A stretch of 37,068 bases of DNA, from assembly GCA_903923905.1 (NCBI GenBank), contig CAIXZH010000057.1, positions 1 through 37,068 of the forward strand, written 5' to 3'. A program made the position numbers and the translations under genes. This document shows, piece by piece, positions 9,007-19,067 of the stretch. The stretch's first letter is position 1, and every line of letters begins with the position of its first letter. Below the pieces are notes generated by a model. It worked only from the letters and a program-made list of their open reading frames with translations, was not told the DNA's origin and did not search any database. Source of the stretch: an uncultured Bacteroidia bacterium (lineage in GTDB: Bacteria; Bacteroidota; Bacteroidia; Bacteroidales; Prolixibacteraceae).

Positions 9007-10092
9007 TTATTTTTGTATGAATTCAAAAGCAGAACTATAAATTATATTTAATTTTTTAATGTATATATTTATATCAAATTGTTCTTTTATAGTCTTAACT
9101 GCATTTTTTGAAAGAGATTCATATAAATTAGGATTCTTTAGTATTAGTAAAAGTTTTTCATAAATATCATTAGAGTTTCTTTTCTCAACACGAATTCCAT
9201 TATAATTATGTTGCACCACATATTTCATGGATGCGTCGTCAGTTACAATAGGTACAACGCCTGCAGCCATTGTTTCTAATAATGACATTGGTAATCCTTC
9301 ACCATAGCGTGAGGGGAGTATAAAAAAATCTGCTTTCTTAATTATAATTGTCTTTGTTGATCCATAAACAATGCCAAGATATTCGAAATCTGAACCTAAT
9401 AATTGTTCACATTCATTTGTAAAATGTGTTGTCGCTGGGCCTGTGCCGCATATAATAAACCGGAAAGAAATTTTTTCTTTTAATAAACGTAATGCATCAA
9501 TAATATCGTCTATACCTTTGCTTTCATGAATTCTACCTAAAAATAAAATGTTTGGTTTATTCTTAGACAATCTTTTACCATCATTTTCATAATTTGCGAC
9601 ATTAATACTATTGCAAAGAACCTGTGCAGATTTAAAATTATAATTTTGTTTAAGTGAATCATTTTCTAATTCGCTTAGAATTAATACCTTACAGCTATGA
9701 TTGAAAAGAGATTTTGTAATTTGTTTATAATATTTGTTTTTTATCCCATTCATCAAAAATATTCCACCATGTACATGAAGAATTACTGGTATTTTAAATA
9801 GGCGACACCAAAGATTTATAATATACTCTCTACTAACACCTTTTGGGTTTAATGGTAAATTTTGATGTACAAGTTGAATATTGTACCTTTTCAATGCGAA
9901 TGGAAATATAAATAGTTGTTTTATTGATTTAAAAATCCAAATTAGATTATTCTGTTTTTTATCCGGACTTCCTAGTATATAATGAAAATATTTATGTTCA
10001 TTATTATATTGCATTATAGTTTGTACAACGGTAGAGATACCACTGACATTTTGGAGCGGATTTAAGCTTGGAGAAGTGATTAGGATTTTCAT
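9007..10092 (-). CDS. Glycosyltransferase, GT4 family
   Basis: 361 residues with a GT-B fold of the GT4 type. The N-terminus has the acceptor-side pattern SGISTVVQTIM, and the donor domain shows ILFLGRIHESKGIDDII and then FFILPSRYGEGLPMSLLE, where the E-x7-E motif binds the nucleotide sugar. It probably adds one sugar of the repeat unit; donor and linkage cannot be read from sequence. It is very AT rich, like its neighbours, and 148 bases separate it from the acetyltransferase upstream. Confidence 0.9.
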   Translation of the reverse strand: MKILITSPSLNPLQNVSGISTVVQTIMQYNNEHKYFHYILGSPDKKQNNLIWIFKSIKQLFIFPFALKRYNIQLVHQNLPLNPKGVSREYIINLWCRLFKIPVILHVHGGIFLMNGIKNKYYKQITKSLFNHSCKVLILSELENDSLKQNYNFKSAQVLCNSINVANYENDGKRLSKNKPNILFLGRIHESKGIDDIIDALRLLKEKISFRFIICGTGPATTHFTNECEQLLGSDFEYLGIVYGSTKTIIIKKADFFILPSRYGEGLPMSLLETMAAGVVPIVTDDASMKYVVQHNYNGIRVEKRNSNDIYEKLLLILKNPNLYESLSKNAVKTIKEQFDINIYIKKLNIIYSSAFEFIQK

Positions 10093-10240
10093 TTAGGTTG
10101 AATTTTTAGATTAAAGGATATTTAGGATTTATTTCATATATGGAATAAATAAGGACCAGATTTCGGAGGTTGAAAGGTAGATCTTATTTAATTTTGCGTT
10201 CCTTCCTTTAATCTTTCTTAAAAATACTATTTGAAAAAGT

Positions 10241-10732
10241 TTATTTTAATTTTATATATTTTATAAAATGTGCAGGATTTCCTGCTACAATAACATTTTC
10301 CTGAACATTTTTAACAACCACAGAACCTGCTGCAATAACAGAATTTTTACCTATCGTAATATTTCCAATAATTACAGAATTTGCTCCGATCTCTACATTA
10401 TCGTTGATAATTGGGCTGCCACCATTGGATTTTGCATTTCCAATAGTTGTATTTTGCCTTATTGTCACATTGTTGCCTATTATTGTTGATCTGTTAATTA
10501 TTAGACCCTGACCATGGAAAACATTAAATCCATGCCCAATTTTAGTAGAATCATCAATGTCAATGCCAAGAATCCATTGAATAATTATTTTGTACAAAAT
10601 TCTAACCGGAAACCCCAATAGTTTAACTATTATATTTTTAGTGAATATGTGGCTAGTCCGAAAGGCTAAAATGAAAAATATTCCTTTACTATTTCCTTTT
10701 AATGACCTTATCTCTTTTATTAAAGTGATCAT
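10241..10732 (-). CDS. Serine-acetyltransferase-like hexapeptide O-acetyltransferase
   Basis: 163 residues. The N-terminal helical part (1-60) is followed by left-handed beta-helix hexapeptide repeats (IGNNVTIRQNTTIGN, IGANSVIIGNITIGKNSVIAAG). The histidine in IGHGFNVFHGQG is probably catalytic, and the C-terminus has the typical AGNPAHFI. The family includes CysE and the WcaB/WcaF-type sugar acetyltransferases; given the context it probably acetylates the glycan or a precursor with acetyl-CoA. Flanked by about 100-150 base AT-rich gaps on both sides. Confidence 0.85.
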   Translation of the reverse strand: MITLIKEIRSLKGNSKGIFFILAFRTSHIFTKNIIVKLLGFPVRILYKIIIQWILGIDIDDSTKIGHGFNVFHGQGLIINRSTIIGNNVTIRQNTTIGNAKSNGGSPIINDNVEIGANSVIIGNITIGKNSVIAAGSVVVKNVQENVIVAGNPAHFIKYIKLK

Positions 10733-10832
10733 TTTTATAATAGTTTTTAATATTGTCTAATAATACTAGATTTTTCTTGAGTTACAATTATAAATAAGAG
10801 TCAAGCTATTCCACTAGTGATTAGTTGACAGA

Positions 10833-11945
10833 TTATTGTAAATTAATTAGATTTTTATAAATAGGTATTAATATACTGCTTATTTTATCCTCTGTATAGT
10901 TATTAACTATTTGTTTATTAACTTTTTTTGAGTAATATAACCATTTAGAATTTTGCCATATATTTCTAATTTTTTCTGCATAATCGTTTGGATCAAATGA
11001 ATTGACAATCAGAAAATCATCGCCAACAATCTCTTTATTAAAACCTTTTGCGCTACATATTGGGACAAGGCCTAACATCATAGCTTCAGTTAATGAATTG
11101 GAGTGACCTTCACGAGGTTCATTAGTCGGAAAAATAAAAAAATGTTTTTTATATATTAAATTGAATAGCGTATTTCCAAATGCCGGAGGCTTTAAAAATA
11201 CAAAATTCTGGATATTTTCTTTTTGAATTAATTTTTCAATATCTTTTATATATCCAATCTCTCCATCTCCAATTATCTCAAGGTCACATTCGAAATTAGA
11301 ATTTATAAGGTTTTTCATAATTTCAATAATAATTTCAATATTTTTGGCTGGCGTTATACGTCCAAAATAGACAAGGTGACATTTTGTACTTATTTCTGAA
11401 CGAACCGGCGAATTTGATTTAAATGTATTCGCAATAAAATTTGGATAATGATAAACTTGGCTTGAAGTTATAGATTTTAGAAATGGAATATATTTGCTTC
11501 CTTGCGATAATATGATATCAGCTTTAAGTATCGTTAATTTAAAGAAATATCGATAAATAAAATTGCTGTTTTTATAAGCTTTTATTAAACCACCACCTCT
11601 TAATTCATAGATACACTTTCGACCCAATAATTTAGAACTTAGAACCATAAGGTATTCAATATATATTAAGTGTATATAAAATCCGGAAATATGTACAATA
11701 TCTGCTTTTCTATTCTTTAATAATTTAATAATGAAGTTAATAAATGTTAAAAATAATTTAAATGTATAATAAACATATCCGATTATACTTTTACTATGAT
11801 ATGGTTTATAAACTTTGATTACCTGATATCCAAAATTAGATAATATTTCAATTGTTTTATGATTTCCAGCCTCCCCACCTCCAACTATTCCTTTATTCTT
11901 TTCGCCCAATGCTCCGTAAAAAATTATTTTATTATTTTTTATCAT
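10833..11945 (-). CDS. Glycosyltransferase, GT4 family
   Basis: 370 residues. The glycine-rich N-terminus GIVGGGEAGNH, then LVYFGRITPAKNIEIII (start of the donor domain) and HFFIFPTNEPREGHSNSLTE with the E-x7-E pattern, place it in GT4. The sequence is extremely AT rich, with many isoleucine and lysine codons, like the rest of this block. Substrate unknown. Confidence 0.88.
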   Translation of the reverse strand: MIKNNKIIFYGALGEKNKGIVGGGEAGNHKTIEILSNFGYQVIKVYKPYHSKSIIGYVYYTFKLFLTFINFIIKLLKNRKADIVHISGFYIHLIYIEYLMVLSSKLLGRKCIYELRGGGLIKAYKNSNFIYRYFFKLTILKADIILSQGSKYIPFLKSITSSQVYHYPNFIANTFKSNSPVRSEISTKCHLVYFGRITPAKNIEIIIEIMKNLINSNFECDLEIIGDGEIGYIKDIEKLIQKENIQNFVFLKPPAFGNTLFNLIYKKHFFIFPTNEPREGHSNSLTEAMMLGLVPICSAKGFNKEIVGDDFLIVNSFDPNDYAEKIRNIWQNSKWLYYSKKVNKQIVNNYTEDKISSILIPIYKNLINLQ

Positions 11946-11992
11946 TATAATGCTAATTTGCGTAGTTATTGGATATTTTTTTATTATTTATA

Positions 11993-13024
11993 TTAATAGT
12001 TTTCAATATAGTTTTTTGCAGTTAATGATATATCAAAATTGTTTTTCACATGTTCATATGCCAATTCTATTTTATTTCTGATATCGTTAGGGGATGTATT
12101 CATTATTGAAATTATTTTGCTAGCGATTTCTTCAGCATTTCCTGAACTAAAAGAATATCCATATTTGCCATTATCAATTATTTCCATCGGGCCATCTACA
12201 TTAGATACTAATACTGATATTTTTGCAGCCATGCCCTCAGCAACAGTAAGTCCAAAACCTTCAAAAAGGGAAGGTTGAACCAACAGATCGTAATCTTTTA
12301 AATGTGCGTAGATATAATCACGATCTTTAAGACCTAAAAAGCTTACCTGTTCATTTAATCCGTATTTTGTGGTTAATTCCTTTAAATACGACTCCGATTC
12401 ACCTGTTCCAATCAGATCAAGCTGTATATTATTAACACCGGTTTTTTTTAAAATATGCAAGGCTTCGATTGCCAAATGTTGACCTTTTATCAAATGAGAC
12501 AATCTGCCGACACAAATAATTTTAAATATTGAGTTGATTAACCAGTTCTCTTTTGCAGTAATGCCTTCAGTGTATATGCCATTATAAATAACTGTAGAAT
12601 CTTTTTTTGCTCTATCTTTTATATCTTTTTTTACAGATTCAGATATTGCAAATAATTGAGAGTATTTATTTAAATATTTTGCCGGTATTCCCATACAATG
12701 TAGTGTTAGCATAGTTTTTTTTCTAAAACCCGGTAATAGCAATGGAATAATATTATGATTGTGGCAATGCAACACATTTGATCGCAATTTTAAAAGCAAT
12801 AAGTTTATTCTGATAATTGAATAGGGATTTTTACTGCCTTCATCTCTATTAATAAAAAATAGTTTTACTCTTCTATCTATTTTATCTATTAATGTTTTGT
12901 TATAAGATTTATTTATAATAATAATACTTACTTTAGCAAAATTTACTTGTACATTGACTATATCAACTAACATAGTTTGCGCACCTCCTGTTTTAAAAGA
13001 AAATATTAAGTGTGTGATATTCAT
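11993..13024 (-). CDS. Glycosyltransferase, GT4 family
   Basis: 343 residues. The N-terminal FKTGGAQTMLVDI is the classic GT4 acceptor-domain loop. IICVGRLSHLIKGQHLAIEA and then LLVQPSLFEGFGLTVAEGMA carry the donor-binding signature with E-x7-E. Only 2 bases separate it from the GT2 gene upstream (stop 13027, start 13024), so the two are probably translated together. Donor and acceptor unknown. Confidence 0.92.
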   Translation of the reverse strand: MNITHLIFSFKTGGAQTMLVDIVNVQVNFAKVSIIIINKSYNKTLIDKIDRRVKLFFINRDEGSKNPYSIIRINLLLLKLRSNVLHCHNHNIIPLLLPGFRKKTMLTLHCMGIPAKYLNKYSQLFAISESVKKDIKDRAKKDSTVIYNGIYTEGITAKENWLINSIFKIICVGRLSHLIKGQHLAIEALHILKKTGVNNIQLDLIGTGESESYLKELTTKYGLNEQVSFLGLKDRDYIYAHLKDYDLLVQPSLFEGFGLTVAEGMAAKISVLVSNVDGPMEIIDNGKYGYSFSSGNAEEIASKIISIMNTSPNDIRNKIELAYEHVKNNFDISLTAKNYIENY

Positions 13025-13026
13025 TT

Positions 13027-13794
13027 TTAGAATCCAATTAGTTTTTTAATAAATTCTTTAAATTCATAATATAAAATTCTAATAATATTGGGTGAGAGTT
13101 TTTTTGCTCCATTATGTAGTAATGTTTTGCGAATCTCCTTCAAAAATTTATAGCTTCCGTTGTTTGTTTTAGTATCTGCCCAAATACGAAATCCACTTGA
13201 CGGACCTGCATCACAGCAATAAATGGATCCATGTTTTAAAAGGCGCAACCACAAATCTAAATCCATACAATAATAAATAGACTCATCTAAGTAGTTAATT
13301 TTTTTAACAATGTCTATTCTGTAAAACGAGGCTTGTTGGATTACATCGTAGTTTTTGTTTAATAGATAGTTTCTATTTGGAATTATTTTCTTATATGTCA
13401 CAATTTTATTACTGTCTTTATCAATTCTGTCGTTGAAACAGTTATAAAATACAACTCCTTCCGGTTTATTCTTATATACTTTAACTATTTTTTCCACACA
13501 TTCCATATACAAAATATCATCCGAATTAATCCAACCGACTAACTCACCTTTTGCTAATTTAAATCCTTTATTAATTGCATCGGTCTGTCCTTTATCTTTT
13601 TCATGGATTATAATATCAATTTTATCTCGATATTTATTTACTACTTCCATGGTGTTATCCGTTGAACCACCATCTACAACAATATATTGAATATTCTTGT
13701 AAGTTTGATTTAATACACTTAAAATTGTTTCTTCGATAAACTGCCCTTGGTTGTACGAAGGAGTAACAATAGTAATTAAAGGTTGATTATTCAT
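13027..13794 (-). CDS. Glycosyltransferase, GT2 family (WcaA-like)
   Basis: 255 residues with a GT-A fold. ITIVTPSYNQGQFIEETILS at the N-terminus, VVDGGSTDNTMEVV, KGQTDAINKGFKLAKGELVGW and the DxD-type NSDDILY place it in GT2. The subfamily is the one with KDKGQTDAINKG, usual in O-antigen loci. It probably adds one residue of the repeat unit. Spacing to the next gene is 2 bases. Confidence 0.93.
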   Translation of the reverse strand: MNNQPLITIVTPSYNQGQFIEETILSVLNQTYKNIQYIVVDGGSTDNTMEVVNKYRDKIDIIIHEKDKGQTDAINKGFKLAKGELVGWINSDDILYMECVEKIVKVYKNKPEGVVFYNCFNDRIDKDSNKIVTYKKIIPNRNYLLNKNYDVIQQASFYRIDIVKKINYLDESIYYCMDLDLWLRLLKHGSIYCCDAGPSSGFRIWADTKTNNGSYKFLKEIRKTLLHNGAKKLSPNIIRILYYEFKEFIKKLIGF

Positions 13795-13825
13795 CTATTT
13801 GTTTTTTTGGAGGAAGGATTTTTAA

Positions 13826-15064
13826 TTACTGCTTTACTATGTAATCAGCAATTAATTTCTTTGACAAATCAATGCTTTGTTTAATACAAACATCCATATT
13901 ATAATATTGCCATTCTCCAAAACGACCTATACTATTTATTCCGATCTCATTTAGATAATTTTTAACCGACTCAGTACAATCCTTGTAGTTTTCATCAAAA
14001 ACTACATAAGCATGTTCTGAAGTATTATGATCTAAGAGATTTTTAAGAAATGGATCATTTTCTCCATCTTTTGATATTTCAGAAATGGTATGATCACCAA
14101 TTGTTTCAGTTATTGTATATCCTTTCTGTGGGTCAAAAAAGCTACCAATATGAATATATCTATGAAATAGGTTTTCTTTTTCAGGCAAATAAGTCCAAGT
14201 TTTATTAGTCATTTCAGATTCCCATAAACCATTTGAAACTCGATTATATTTCAATTTCGATGCTGAATTTAAAATATTTTCGGGGATATTTTTAAGTAGA
14301 GTTGGCAATATGTTTAGCGGCAAGGTGCTTATAATTAAATCATACTTATACTGATTGTTTATAATCCATTTGTCACTTTTAATTATAGTTTCAATTTTTG
14401 TATTGTAAATAATATTTAATCCATTTGCTAGAGCATCTATAAATGTATTTTGGTTATTACTTTTGGGATAATAAAATTCGGCATGAGGCATGTTGTCTTT
14501 TGAGTTGCCAATTAAGCCTTCAAAGAAAGATACTTTATCAGGGGTAGGTAATGTATCTTTAACCCATGAAGGATCCATATTCTTAGGATGTTTGTTCCAA
14601 ATTTTTGTGTTGTAAGGTATAAAATATTCGTTCGAAAGCGTAAGTCCGAATTTTTTTATAAACCATTCTTCAAGATTGTCATATTTTTGATCATCAATAC
14701 TGTTTAAGAAGTCTGCAGTTATGTTTATTGCCAATTGTTTGTCAAACTGAAATATTTCTTTTAAAGAATATTCAATTGGATAGCCTATTTCATTTCCTTT
14801 AAACAATATTGAGGAGTTACGATTTATTTTATTCCAATTTTCTTTTGGCAAAATTTGATTAAAGACAAAATCTAGTACATCCTGATGTTTTGAATTAAAG
14901 CAGTGCCCTCCAACAACATGATATGCTATACCATTAACATTTTTCGTTCTTGCAATACCTCCAGGTACGAGCTTTTCTTCCAATACATCTACTTCAAATT
15001 TGTCTTTAAGTAGTTGAGCTAAGCTCAAACCTGTAATACCCCCACCAAGTATCCCAATTCTCAT
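13826..15064 (-). CDS. FAD-dependent oxidoreductase, Glf/protoporphyrinogen-oxidase-like
   Basis: 412 residues. The N-terminal Rossmann motif GILGGGITGLSLAQLL binds FAD, followed by the second dinucleotide-fold block EEKLVPGGIARTK and GGHCFNS. The arrangement resembles UDP-galactopyranose mutase and amine-oxidase-like flavoproteins that occur inside polysaccharide loci. Whether it is a mutase, making a furanose sugar, or an oxidoreductase cannot be decided from motifs. It is 10 bases from the stop of the GT-B-like gene upstream and 31 bases before GT2, clearly within the operon. Confidence 0.8.
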   Translation of the reverse strand: MRIGILGGGITGLSLAQLLKDKFEVDVLEEKLVPGGIARTKNVNGIAYHVVGGHCFNSKHQDVLDFVFNQILPKENWNKINRNSSILFKGNEIGYPIEYSLKEIFQFDKQLAINITADFLNSIDDQKYDNLEEWFIKKFGLTLSNEYFIPYNTKIWNKHPKNMDPSWVKDTLPTPDKVSFFEGLIGNSKDNMPHAEFYYPKSNNQNTFIDALANGLNIIYNTKIETIIKSDKWIINNQYKYDLIISTLPLNILPTLLKNIPENILNSASKLKYNRVSNGLWESEMTNKTWTYLPEKENLFHRYIHIGSFFDPQKGYTITETIGDHTISEISKDGENDPFLKNLLDHNTSEHAYVVFDENYKDCTESVKNYLNEIGINSIGRFGEWQYYNMDVCIKQSIDLSKKLIADYIVKQ

Positions 15065-15074
15065 GGTTATTTAA

Positions 15075-16058
15075 TTATATTGTTGATAATATTTTGTTTA
15101 AGAGGTCTATTCTCTTTGATGTTAAATGTTTTTCTAATATGAATTTACCCATACCATTTGGTAGGCTATCTTTTAAATATTCAGATAATACTTTCCTGAA
15201 TTGTTCGTAGCTATCAATGTTTGGACAAACTTTATTTAATTCGTAATAATCAGTCTCTCTATTTTTGGGATAACGAGCAATAATTTTAACGTCAGCTGCC
15301 AGTAATTCTAAATATTTGGGAGTCACTTGATTAAATCCATTTGTTCTATTCTCTTCATCATCAATTCCAGGAGTAGTATAAAAGAATATTTTAGACATTT
15401 TTAATAATCCAATAAAATCTGCTCTTCCACTGAAATTTCCGATTTCTCCAGACTTATTTGATAGATATAAAAATTTTTCTTTTTCTGATTCATAGACGAA
15501 CTCCGTTTTCGGAAATTCAACAATATATTTAATTAAGTATTCTTTCAATAACCTATTTTGACGTCCCGCTAATAAAATCTGATGTTTTTTTTCGCATCTA
15601 TCAAGATTATATTGATCTGGTAAACTTAACGGAAAATGAAAGTATGGTATAGGGCATTGGTTTTGTGTTAAAAAGTCATAAACTTCAAGACTGGAAATTA
15701 GTAAACATTTACAATACTTAAACCGATCATAAAATAAACTAAGATCATCCTTCTTTAAAAAGAAATCAATAATAATTGGTATCACATTATTATTATGCGA
15801 CAACATATAAGGATTAGATGCTGTCATTACATGATAAAGGTAATAACCTTCCGGTTTTCTAAGTTTATTTGATATTGTAAAGTATGTTTGTTGTATATTT
15901 AATTTCTTTATTAGTTTATATAGTATTCTTTTAGTAGTCCCAATTTTTTTGATTGGAATATTTAATTTTTCGCTGATAATATCTTCCCACTCATAGACTA
16001 GATGATAACTTGGCCAAGTTATGTATTCTCTTTCACTGTATATACCTTTTAATTTCAT
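15075..16058 (-). CDS. Probable glycosyltransferase, GT-B/CgeB-like
   Basis: 327 residues, weakly related to known families. The C-terminal half looks like a GT-B donor domain: QILLAGRQNRLLKEYLI, FSGRADFIGLLKMSKIFF, then a strongly CgeB/GT1-like FNQVTPKYLELLAADVKII. The N-terminal half has no motif I recognise. By position in the assembly block it probably transfers a sugar, but this rests on context and one conserved block. Confidence 0.6.
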   Translation of the reverse strand: MKLKGIYSEREYITWPSYHLVYEWEDIISEKLNIPIKKIGTTKRILYKLIKKLNIQQTYFTISNKLRKPEGYYLYHVMTASNPYMLSHNNNVIPIIIDFFLKKDDLSLFYDRFKYCKCLLISSLEVYDFLTQNQCPIPYFHFPLSLPDQYNLDRCEKKHQILLAGRQNRLLKEYLIKYIVEFPKTEFVYESEKEKFLYLSNKSGEIGNFSGRADFIGLLKMSKIFFYTTPGIDDEENRTNGFNQVTPKYLELLAADVKIIARYPKNRETDYYELNKVCPNIDSYEQFRKVLSEYLKDSLPNGMGKFILEKHLTSKRIDLLNKILSTI

Positions 16059-16213
16059 CTTTTTAAAATTTAAATTAAATGCTTAATAGAAAACACATTG
16101 CTTGTTTTTTAAAGGCAATAGCTTACGGTTTACATAGAGCGTTTTGATGTAGAAATAGCGAAATGCGTTGAAGAACTGAGTGAATTTTATAAATGATGTT
16201 TGATAATAATGAA

Positions 16214-17527
16214 TTAATTTACAGACAAGTTTTCGCTCTTAAATAAACGGCCTAACGCTACTACCAGCACAAACGGGAAAAAGATAAACGGATCGCCCCA
16301 ACGATAACCACCCATAATGAAGCTGGATAAGGTTGAAGAAAGAATAGTAACAAATAAAGTTAGCGAAATGGGATTAAAAGAATGTTTGATTTGCGACCAT
16401 GTTTTAAACAAAAAATGAAATCCAAGATAATAATATATTATAATCCCAATAAGGCCGGTATAAAGCAATAGGAATGGTATCGTTGAATCAGCAGTCCACG
16501 CCCCAACTGTGTCCATTTCAGCTTCATTTTGTTTATTTAAACCAGCACCGGTTAATAAAACATTGTTCCTGCTTACAATATCGTATGCTTTCACGTGGTA
16601 GGCTATTCGTATTAATGCATTGCCTTCATTCACGCCCTCTGTTTTGGCCGAATTTACACGTTCTGTATAATAACCTAATTCGTTGGTAAATTTAGATTGA
16701 ACAATTCCAAAGAGGATTAACCCTGCTAGACCCAATGCGATAGTCGATTTATTGAAGATCCGGCCTGGATTTCTGTAAGCAATAAAAGCAATTATTAATA
16801 CACATTCTATAATTGTAGCTGCTAACAACGACCGTGTAAACGTGTAAAGCAAAACAATTGGATAAGTGCACAATACCAATAAAACTGCTTTTGGGTTAAA
16901 GATTTTGGATTTTAATAGGGTAACAGTAAAAGCCAAAATAAAAATAAAAAGACTGAAATATGGAATCGTTGAAAAGTCACGGAAAAAACTATCCTGGCCA
17001 AAATCAACTTCCTGATACAAATTTTCCTGATAGAATAAAGGCATAATCTTAGAAGAGTTGAGCACATAAAAAATGGAAAGAATGCCTGTAGCCCATAGCA
17101 AAAGGTTAAAAAACACGATAAATTGTCTTGAATTTGCTGTAGAAAATATAGTTAGCATCAGGAAAAATCCCAGAACCATATAAAGGAACAATCGCATTAA
17201 ATTAATGGCATCATAATTTGTACCGGTTGTACTCAATGTTAAGACGATTAATAATAGAAGATAAACACTATACAATAAAACAGGCGATTTAATGATAATC
17301 GGTACTTTATAACGATACTTTAAATACAAGGCTACCAGAAACAAATAAAGAATAATAACATCCTTATACATATTTTTTCCAATAGTGAAAATGTCTGCTC
17401 CAAATAAAACAGTACGTGGATCGATAAATGCACCTGGCCCGGAAACCATAGCTATCGGAAAAATCAAATAGAATAGCGGATTTTTGCGACCAAAGTATAA
17501 TGAGAGTATGAGATAGAGGAATTGCAT
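16214..17527 (-). CDS. wzy: O-antigen polymerase (Wzy-like) membrane protein
   Basis: 437 residues with about 10-12 hydrophobic segments and one large polar loop (about 285-340, containing YYTERVNSAKTEGVNEGNAL), as in Wzy and WaaL (Pfam PF04932). Wzy joins repeat units at the periplasmic face. Wzy sequences are always divergent; the call comes from topology, the large periplasmic loop and its presence in a locus with one flippase. It could instead be an O-antigen ligase. Its stop/start spacing to the acetyltransferase upstream is 1 base. Confidence 0.8.
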   Translation of the reverse strand: MQFLYLILSLYFGRKNPLFYLIFPIAMVSGPGAFIDPRTVLFGADIFTIGKNMYKDVIILYLFLVALYLKYRYKVPIIIKSPVLLYSVYLLLLIVLTLSTTGTNYDAINLMRLFLYMVLGFFLMLTIFSTANSRQFIVFFNLLLWATGILSIFYVLNSSKIMPLFYQENLYQEVDFGQDSFFRDFSTIPYFSLFIFILAFTVTLLKSKIFNPKAVLLVLCTYPIVLLYTFTRSLLAATIIECVLIIAFIAYRNPGRIFNKSTIALGLAGLILFGIVQSKFTNELGYYTERVNSAKTEGVNEGNALIRIAYHVKAYDIVSRNNVLLTGAGLNKQNEAEMDTVGAWTADSTIPFLLLYTGLIGIIIYYYLGFHFLFKTWSQIKHSFNPISLTLFVTILSSTLSSFIMGGYRWGDPFIFFPFVLVVALGRLFKSENLSVN

Positions 17528-17528
17528 T

Positions 17529-18125
17529 CTAATTTTTTATTATCTTTCTTATAAACTTTGCAGGATTTCCTGCCCAAATTTCATCTGCGGGAATATCTTT
17601 TGATACAACGCTTCCTGCACCAATAATTGACCTATCGCCAATAGTTACACCTTTTAATATTATTGAGTTTGCACCAACAAAAACATCATCGCCGATGACA
17701 ATTGGTACAGATTTTATTTTAGAGACATCATGTATCCTTCTGGCCTGATATTCTAATGGATGAAAATCACTGTCCCAGATGGCGGTATTACCACCAAAGT
17801 TGCAATATTTTCCAATAATAATACTATTTATAACATGGATAGAAGTACCTGAAAAGCCTGAATTATCCCCTATATTTAGTATACCTTTTTCAGACACTGA
17901 AATCGATACAGGCTTGTATATCCCCACAAGATTAGATTTAGTATTGGACCTAAATATTACATTTTTGCCAATATTTACAACGGAATCTTTACGAACTGAT
18001 ATTATCAATTTGCCAAATAGCTGAAACGAATGTTCAATTTTAAACTTAGGATACCTAATCTTTATATTTAATCTTAATATTAATACCCTTATCTTACGCT
18101 CTGTTTTATAAAAGAAACCCAACAT
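17529..18125 (-). CDS. Hexapeptide-repeat acetyltransferase (WcaF/WbbJ type)
   Basis: 198 residues. Repeated hexapeptide turns (VNIGKNVIF, LNIGDNSGFSG, IIIGKYCNFGGN) lead to the catalytic region DSDFHPLE with the probable catalytic histidine, then IGDDVFVGANSIILKGVTIG and the ending AGNPAKFIRKI. This is the maltose/galactoside acetyltransferase-like family that O-acetylates sugars. It sits 3 bases after the GT2 stop, in the core of the operon. Confidence 0.9.
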   Translation of the reverse strand: MLGFFYKTERKIRVLILRLNIKIRYPKFKIEHSFQLFGKLIISVRKDSVVNIGKNVIFRSNTKSNLVGIYKPVSISVSEKGILNIGDNSGFSGTSIHVINSIIIGKYCNFGGNTAIWDSDFHPLEYQARRIHDVSKIKSVPIVIGDDVFVGANSIILKGVTIGDRSIIGAGSVVSKDIPADEIWAGNPAKFIRKIIKN

Positions 18126-18128
18126 ATT

Positions 18129-19067
18129 TCAGGATATAGATTTATGGTGATTAATAATTAGCATTTTGATATTATAGTAAGCAAAAAATATAAAACCTCT
18201 AAGTGAAAGGATAGAATAATAACCAGTCCAATAACGATAAAATAGCTGTCGACTTTTTATACAAGGTTGTATAGCTAATAGCTCATTAGCAATATTTCTC
18301 CTACCATTTAATGAAAACAATTTTCGTATTTTCAATATTTCACTTCGACTCAGGTCGGCATCAATGAGTTGAATATTAATAAAATTGATGTATGCATAAA
18401 TTCTTGAGTACGATGCATTATCAGGTTCATAATTCGTTAAACTATCTGATGAAAGCCTCCAGGTCGAATTGGCTTTACAAAGTGAAAAAATAGATGGAAT
18501 TAATTGAGTAATACAAGTATGTGCGTGATATGGAGCCAACCCTATAAATGTGTTTACTTTATCTAAATTGATTACATTATTTGACATAAATACAAATTGA
18601 CCATACCCTGCCTTAAATTCAGGAGTAATAAAAGCATCCAGAACCTCTCCAAATCTATTACAATATTTATCCGGCAGCTTATCGAAGTCTTTTATTGAAT
18701 ATTTTATATGCGCAACATCTTTAAATCTCTCAATATCACTCAGCACAATTGATAGTGAATTAGGTAACGCTTTATCATCATCTGACATCAACCACATCCA
18801 TTTAGTTTTACAAAGTTGAAAGGTAAAAGATATATTAATATCTCCGCCAACATTGTACGGGCGGTTATAAATCGTAATAATTTCAAGGAAATTTTTACTT
18901 AAATTTAATTCAAGCCATTCATTCACATTGTAGTCTGAACAGTTATTTGAAATAATTAACTCATATTGATCAAAACTACCCTGAATTTCAAAGCTTTTTA
19001 ATGCAGTTATTAATGATTCTTTACGATTATATGTTGTAATTACAACAGTCAAAAATTTGTCAGACAT
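18129..19067 (-). CDS. Glycosyltransferase, GT2 family
   Basis: 312 residues. VVITTYNRKESLITALKSF is the GT2 nucleotide-binding start; ISNNCSDYNVNEWL and RPYNVGGDINI follow, and MWLMSDDDKALPNS carries the DxD metal motif. The C-terminal third is a helical extension. The start overlaps the wzx stop by 8 bases, indicating translational coupling with the flippase. Confidence 0.9.
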   Translation of the reverse strand: MSDKFLTVVITTYNRKESLITALKSFEIQGSFDQYELIISNNCSDYNVNEWLELNLSKNFLEIITIYNRPYNVGGDINISFTFQLCKTKWMWLMSDDDKALPNSLSIVLSDIERFKDVAHIKYSIKDFDKLPDKYCNRFGEVLDAFITPEFKAGYGQFVFMSNNVINLDKVNTFIGLAPYHAHTCITQLIPSIFSLCKANSTWRLSSDSLTNYEPDNASYSRIYAYINFINIQLIDADLSRSEILKIRKLFSLNGRRNIANELLAIQPCIKSRQLFYRYWTGYYSILSLRGFIFFAYYNIKMLIINHHKSIS